From positions 14,436 to 78,435 of the forward strand of contig DASXES010000130.1 in the NCBI GenBank assembly GCA_036489975.1: a stretch of DNA of 64,000 bases. Reading direction: 5' to 3'. Of the stretch, positions 60,021-64,000 are shown piece after piece. The stretch's first letter is position 1. Each line of letters starts with the position of its first letter. The notes under the pieces were generated by a model. It did not search any database. It saw only the letters and a list, made by a program, of their open reading frames with translations, and was not told the DNA's origin. This DNA comes from Roseiarcus sp036489975. GTDB taxonomy: Bacteria; Pseudomonadota; Alphaproteobacteria; Rhizobiales; Beijerinckiaceae. Made by a program: the position numbers and the translations under genes.

Positions 60021-60049
60021 TACATATCGTAAGATTCTATTTTTGTCAA
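60021..60049 (-). promoter_or_regulatory. Predicted leftward sigma-70 promoter in an AT-rich patch
   Basis: Reading leftwards, TTGACA (60049-60044) and TATGTA (60026-60021) are 17 nt apart within a short AT-rich patch. It points at the remnant and at repeat copy 3, just as the promoter at 32192-32219 points at copy 2. What it now drives is unclear. Confidence 0.45.
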
Positions 60050-60147
60050 TCGACGGCATTGCACTCGTCAAGCGCTTGCAGAAGCGATTTTGGGTCCGCG
60101 GCGAAAGACCGCTTGCGGGGAAGCCGCCAAGCCGGCCCGGATCGGCG

Positions 60148-60774
60148 TCAGAATCCCGCCGCTAGCTCGATGAGCCGCCGCTCGGCCGCTTCGCGCGCGC
60201 CCTTCACCTGATCGCCTGAGCCGGCGGTCGGCCCGATGGCGACGAAACGGACGCTATGGACGCCGATGAAGCGCAGGATGTCGCGCAGATAGGGCGTCGC
60301 CATGTCGACCCGGCCCCGGTTCATTCCGGTGACGAAATCGGAGCCGCTGGCGAGGATGACAATCGTCGGGCGGTCCTTGATGAGGCCGCGATAGCCCTCG
60401 GCCGGACTGAAGGCGAAGGTGACCCCCGGCTGCACGATGAGATCGAACCATTGCTTGAGCTTGTAGGGCACGCCGAAGTTCCACATCGGCGAGGAAATGA
60501 GCACCCGCTCGGCGAGCGAAAAACGCAGCGCCATCCGCTCGATGACGGCGAAAGCGTCGCGCTCCCTATCGTTGAACCCCCGGCCGCCGAGGCGGGCGTA
60601 TTTCGCCTCGAGCGCCGCGCCGTCGAACTCGGGCAGCGTCTCACGCCACAGGTCCTGGAGGTCGATGTCCCATGAAGGCCGCGCCTGCCTGAATTTCGCC
60701 AGGAACGCCTCGGCCGCGGCCGAGGACGTTGAGCCCACGCGAGGCGAACAGCGCAAATGAAGAAGCTTCGGCAC
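60148..60774 (-). CDS. FMN-dependent NAD(P)H oxidoreductase (azoreductase-like)
   Basis: A 208-aa flavodoxin-fold protein of the AzoR/NQO group: PKLLHLRCSPRVGSTSSAAAEAFL (phosphate loop), VLISSPMWNFGVPYKLKQWFDLIVQPGVTFAF (the PMWNF-P-LK FMN motif) and YLRDILRFIGV. It likely reduces quinones or azo/nitro compounds with NAD(P)H. It is the last gene of the leftward operon that begins beyond the right edge, 26 nt after the fusion gene. Confidence 0.9.
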   Translation of the reverse strand: MPKLLHLRCSPRVGSTSSAAAEAFLAKFRQARPSWDIDLQDLWRETLPEFDGAALEAKYARLGGRGFNDRERDAFAVIERMALRFSLAERVLISSPMWNFGVPYKLKQWFDLIVQPGVTFAFSPAEGYRGLIKDRPTIVILASGSDFVTGMNRGRVDMATPYLRDILRFIGVHSVRFVAIGPTAGSGDQVKGAREAAERRLIELAAGF

Positions 60775-60800
60775 TTAAGGTCTCGCCCATCGCCGACCGC

Positions 60801-62414
60801 TCATCCAAGCGCCTTGATGACGGCGTCGGCGTTGGTGACGACGGCGACATTCTGCAGGGCGAAGTTGATCGAGGCGTTGTGCCACTCGGCGTTCATTGTC
60901 GAGCAGCAATCCTCCGGCGCCACCATGAAATAGCCCTTGTCGGCGCCGGTGCGGGCGGTGTGTTCGACCGACATGTTGGTCCAGGCGCCGGTGTTGATGA
61001 TCATGTCGCGGCCCTGGGCTTTGAGAATCGTCTCCAGCCTCGAGCCCTCCCAGGCGCTCATGCGCATCTTCTCGACCACGAAGTCACCGGGCTGGGGCTC
61101 GAGCCCGCTGACCGGCGCCGCGCCCCAGCCGCCGCGCACCATCGCCTTCCCGTCAACAATGCCCTCGAACAACGGTGCGTTGAGCGTCAGTCCCGGCGCG
61201 CCCGACTCGACGACAAACCAGACATGGATGATGGCGACGCCCCGCGCACGCGCCGCGGCGGCGAGCCGTCGTGTGTTCTCGACCACGTTCTGCGCGCGGG
61301 CATGGGCCGGCGCACCCGACGAAGCGAAGGCGCCGCCTTCGCTGATCACGTCATTCTGCATGTCCTGAATGATGAGCGCGCAACGCCGCGGGTCGAGCGT
61401 CAGATCTTTGGCGAGCGAGGGCGCGGGGGAGGACGAGCGGCTTTCGGCGCTTTGGCTCGAGGGAACGGCGGGCGCGCCGGGCGAAGCCGCCAGGGCAGGC
61501 GTTCTGGCGCCCATATAGGGCTCGCGTCGCGCCCCGACCTTGGTCTCGATCCGATAGACCGAATGAGTCGCGGTCAGGAACAGGGCGCGGAACTCCGGCC
61601 CGCCCCAGGCGAGATTGGCGACCTTTTCGGGCGCGCGCACCTTGCCGAGGAGATCGCCCGAGGGGGCATAGACCCACACGCCGCCCGGCGCCGTCACCCA
61701 GACATTGCCGCGCTGGTCGCACTTCATGCCGTCGGGCGCGCCCTCTTCAAGCGAGGAACGGATTCCGGAAGCGAAGATGCGCCCGTTCGCCAGCGAGCCG
61801 TCGGCGGCGACGTCGAAGGCGCGGATCAGCGTCTGCGCTGTATCGTTGACATAGAGGAGCTTTTCGTCTGGCGAAAAGCAGAGGCCATTCGGCTGGTCGA
61901 ACAACAACCGATCGACCAGCAGTTGCGGGTCGCCGCCGCCCGGAGGGATGCGGTAGACGCCCTGGAAGCCAAGCATGCGCGGCCTCTCGACCCCAAACCC
62001 CGGCATGCGCCCATAGTAAGGATCGGAGAAATAGATCGAACCGTCGGAGCGGACGCAGACATCGTTCGGGCTGTTGAGCTCCTGCCCCTCGAAGTGCGTC
62101 GCCAGGACTTCGCGCCGACCGTCCGGCCGTTCGCGCACCAGCGACGACGTCGCGTGCTCGCATACGATCAGGTTGAGATCGGCGTCATAGGTCATGCCGT
62201 TGCATTTGTTGGAAGGGCGGCGCACTTCGGCCACGCCGCGCGCGGAATCCCAGCGGCGGCGCACGTCGGCCGGCATGTCCGAGAACAGAAGATAGTGGTC
62301 GACCGGGTGCCAGATCGGCCCCTCGGTGAAGGTGAATCCGGTCCCGACCTGACCAACCGGCGCATAAGGGTCTATCAGCTCTTCGAATTCCGGCCGCAGC
62401 GTCGCATGGGTCAT
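60801..62414 (-). CDS. SMP-30/gluconolactonase fused to an isochorismatase-like domain
   Basis: A 537-aa two-domain protein. Residues about 10-300 are an SMP-30/gluconolactonase beta-propeller: FTEGPIWHPVDHYLLFSDMP with the metal Glu, NKCNGMTYDADLNLIVCEH, NSPNDVCVRSDGSIYFSDPYYG, and PDGMKCDQRGNVWVTAPGG. A Ser/Pro-rich linker (about 300-350) leads to a cysteine-hydrolase (isochorismatase) domain: LIIQDMQNDVI with the Asp, VVEKMRMSAW with the Lys, but Ser482 where the nucleophile Cys is expected (TNMSVEHTAR instead of TN-x-C-V). The propeller should hydrolyse a lactone; the second half may be inactive or altered. ATG 62414 fits; 62453 adds 13 residues. Confidence 0.88.
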   Translation of the reverse strand: MTHATLRPEFEELIDPYAPVGQVGTGFTFTEGPIWHPVDHYLLFSDMPADVRRRWDSARGVAEVRRPSNKCNGMTYDADLNLIVCEHATSSLVRERPDGRREVLATHFEGQELNSPNDVCVRSDGSIYFSDPYYGRMPGFGVERPRMLGFQGVYRIPPGGGDPQLLVDRLLFDQPNGLCFSPDEKLLYVNDTAQTLIRAFDVAADGSLANGRIFASGIRSSLEEGAPDGMKCDQRGNVWVTAPGGVWVYAPSGDLLGKVRAPEKVANLAWGGPEFRALFLTATHSVYRIETKVGARREPYMGARTPALAASPGAPAVPSSQSAESRSSSPAPSLAKDLTLDPRRCALIIQDMQNDVISEGGAFASSGAPAHARAQNVVENTRRLAAAARARGVAIIHVWFVVESGAPGLTLNAPLFEGIVDGKAMVRGGWGAAPVSGLEPQPGDFVVEKMRMSAWEGSRLETILKAQGRDMIINTGAWTNMSVEHTARTGADKGYFMVAPEDCCSTMNAEWHNASINFALQNVAVVTNADAVIKALG

Positions 62415-62437
62415 CGCTCGTGATCCTTCGTCACCGT

Positions 62438-63286
62438 TCAGGCAGGGAACCAATTGCGCTTGGGCAGCGTCTGGACGATCGGACCGGGTACGGAATCCTG
62501 CAGCCGCGCCACCACCACCCCGCCTTCAACCTTGGCCGGGCGATCGTGCACCGGCAGGATGAAGCGAGCGTTGGCGAGTACCTTCTTGATCGCGCCCTTC
62601 TCGGCGCGCTTGGTCATGCCGTGGTTGCCGGTCGTCTGCGGCTCGCCGTCGTTGTTCTGGCGGAACGGCTCCACGATCTGATCGTTGATGTCATAAATGA
62701 CGTCGCCGCAAATCGTCGCCACGCCTTCGGCGGTATGAACGTGCACGTTCATCGATCCTTCGGTATGGGCGTTGGCGGCCTCGCAGAAGACGCCCGGCAT
62801 CAATTCGACCATGCCGCTGATCTCGAGGTCGAGAAAGCGCAACGCATTCTTGGCGTGCAGGCGGTCGACCAGATGCTTGATGTCGGGCGCCGGATATTGC
62901 GGATGCTGGAGACCGGAGACCGAATATTCGAGCTCGCGGCGGTTGACGACCACCGTCGAGTTCATCGGAAAGAGATCATCCTTGCCGGCGTGATCGATGT
63001 GCAGGTGAGTGTGCAGGACAAAGCGGACGTCGCCCATGCGCACGCCGTGCTTCATGAGCTGATTCTCGATCATGTTCTCGTGGAACTGCAGCCCGCGCAT
63101 GCCGAGCGATTCCATGATCTGGTTCGAGCGGTAGCCGGTGTCGACGACAATGGGATAGGCGCCGCCGAGAATGAGAAAACCAAGCGTCGGCACCCGGCGT
63201 GTGCGCCCACAGTCGCGACCGAGGACAAGGAAGCTCGATTCGAGCTCGATATCGCCATAGTCGAGAACCTTGATTTCCAGCGGCAT
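62438..63286 (-). CDS. Metallo-beta-lactamase-fold hydrolase (N-acyl homoserine lactonase-like)
   Basis: A 282-aa zinc hydrolase. HTHLHIDHAG (residues 92-101) holds the HxHxDH motif; NAHTEGSMNVHV carries the third His, CGDVIYDIND the bridging Asp, and PVHDRP the last His, so the dinuclear site is complete. The group includes AHL lactonases such as AttM, but a ring-opening or ester-splitting role in catabolism fits the operon better. ATG 63286 follows GGAGGA. It lies 23 nt before the SMP-30 fusion gene. Confidence 0.87.
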   Translation of the reverse strand: MPLEIKVLDYGDIELESSFLVLGRDCGRTRRVPTLGFLILGGAYPIVVDTGYRSNQIMESLGMRGLQFHENMIENQLMKHGVRMGDVRFVLHTHLHIDHAGKDDLFPMNSTVVVNRRELEYSVSGLQHPQYPAPDIKHLVDRLHAKNALRFLDLEISGMVELMPGVFCEAANAHTEGSMNVHVHTAEGVATICGDVIYDINDQIVEPFRQNNDGEPQTTGNHGMTKRAEKGAIKKVLANARFILPVHDRPAKVEGGVVVARLQDSVPGPIVQTLPKRNWFPA

Positions 63287-63319
63287 AGTCTCCTCCAACT
63301 TTCGTGTTCGTTGTGCGCC

Positions 63320-64000
63320 CTATGGCGCGATTCGATAGACGCGCATTGCCGTGTCGTGCAGGACCGCCTGCTGTTCCCTGGGCGCGAGCGACGCCACCGC
63401 GTCCTTGTGCGCCGAGAGGAGTTCGGCATATGAGGTCCAGAGCTTCTCGATCGGAAAGTTCGAGCCGAACAGGCAGCGCTCCGGGCCGAAAATCCGGACA
63501 GTCTCGCGCACCACTTCGGCGACATGCGCCGGATCATTGCGGTGGATAAATGTGCCGAGAGCCGAAAGCTTGGTCGTCACATTGGGGCACGCCGCGAGGC
63601 GCACCATGCCCGCGCGCCATTCGGCGCGTCCGGCGGGCGAAAGGTCTTCAAGCATGCCGGCGTGCTGAAGCACGAACGTGACTTTCGGGCACGATTCGGC
63701 AAGATCCGCTGCATCGGCCATTTGCGGCGCGAACACCTGCAGGTCGAAGCTCAGGCCATAGTCGGCGAAACGGCCTACGTTACGCTGGATCCGGGAATCC
63801 GTAGCAAGGTTCGGGCGCGACGCGAAGCGGTATTGCGGGTTTTCATGCCAGTGCAATTGCATGCGCGCGCCGCGCACGAGCGGATAGCGCGAAAGGCGGT
63901 CGAGTTGAGGACGCACGTCGTCGGCGCTCACATCGGCATAAGCGACGATCGCGTGCGGCCAACCCGTCCTGTCGGCGGTCCGCTGCACCCAGGCCGCCTC
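63320..64000 (-). CDS. Amidohydrolase-family protein (5' end beyond the window)
   Basis: At least 227 codons of a TIM-barrel amidohydrolase (amidohydrolase_2, 2-pyrone-4,6-dicarbonate-hydrolase-like): ARMQLHWHENPQYRFA, FDLQVFAPQMADAADLAESCPKVTFVLQHAGM with the barrel His, NVTTKLSALGTF, and CLFGSNFPIEKLW with the catalytic Asp replaced by Asn (SNFP where SDFP or SDWP is common). The frame is open to the right edge (EAAWVQRTADRTGW), so the N-terminus with the first metal site is missing from view. It is the most upstream visible gene of the leftward operon with the lactonase, SMP-30 fusion and azoreductase-like genes. Confidence 0.88.
   Translation of the reverse strand, partial: EAAWVQRTADRTGWPHAIVAYADVSADDVRPQLDRLSRYPLVRGARMQLHWHENPQYRFASRPNLATDSRIQRNVGRFADYGLSFDLQVFAPQMADAADLAESCPKVTFVLQHAGMLEDLSPAGRAEWRAGMVRLAACPNVTTKLSALGTFIHRNDPAHVAEVVRETVRIFGPERCLFGSNFPIEKLWTSYAELLSAHKDAVASLAPREQQAVLHDTAMRVYRIAP

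Noticed and set aside
60801..60950. Frameshift or gene boundary between the SMP-30 and hydrolase halves
   Set aside because: The frame is open throughout with a normal Ser/Pro linker, and no ribosome-binding site or start precedes the second domain, so I accept a true fusion.

Overview
The window reads as chromosome of a high-GC alphaproteobacterium, most likely Hyphomicrobiales (Rhizobiales). The signs are encoded-CCA tRNAs, a SAM-II riboswitch before metZ, the trxB-LysR pair, small palindromic repeats of the kind common in that order, and a type VI secretion system (T6SS) of the Agrobacterium-like, phospho-regulated type without TssJ. The genus cannot be fixed from the sequence alone.

Layout. 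0.25-7 kb holds co-directional housekeeping genes: M20 peptidase, Nudix, a folP-folK fusion, a class IV aminotransferase, a ModE-like regulator, trpF and trpB. It ends in a debris zone where trpA would be expected. 7.5-13.6 kb holds uxuA, accA, two tRNAs, a luciferase-like monooxygenase and a lipase operon. 13.8-20.2 kb holds an amidase followed by decaying DNA: a chimeric, twice-frameshifted pseudogene and a TIR-STAND-TPR gene broken into three frames that has lost its Walker B region. 20.4-25.2 kb holds choline sulfatase, thioredoxin reductase, a LysR regulator and a transglutaminase-like protein. 25.2-29.1 kb holds a small surface-glycan cluster (two GT2 enzymes, an acyl carrier protein, a hexapeptide acyltransferase) directly downstream of secE-nusG. 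29.3-31.9 kb holds a dCTP deaminase and riboswitch-controlled metZ. 32.3-59.5 kb is a secreted caspase-like protein plus the T6SS locus. 60.1-64 kb is a four-gene catabolic-looking operon running off the right edge.

T6SS. The rightward operon is tagH-tssK-tssL-tssM-tagF-tssA. The leftward genes are ompA, an M23 peptidase, tssB-tssC-hcp-tssE-tssF-tssG-tssH, a 92-aa orphan and a DUF1036 protein. A PpkA-type kinase diverges at the right end. TssL carries a Thr14 in the same place as the residue PpkA phosphorylates in Agrobacterium tumefaciens, and the kinase repeats that motif at its own N-terminus. Two exact TGTGA-N6-TCACA palindromes lie upstream of tagH and of tssB, so CRP-type control of both arms is likely. 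No VgrG, PAAR, TssJ or PppA gene lies in the window.

Most unusual signal. Three copies of an AT-rich element lie 3' of metZ, ppkA and uxuA. Copies 2 and 3 share a conserved head and tail around a hairpin built from about 10-nt words. The words differ from locus to locus but pair within each locus. Copy 1 keeps only the right-hand words and the tail. I know no name for this element.
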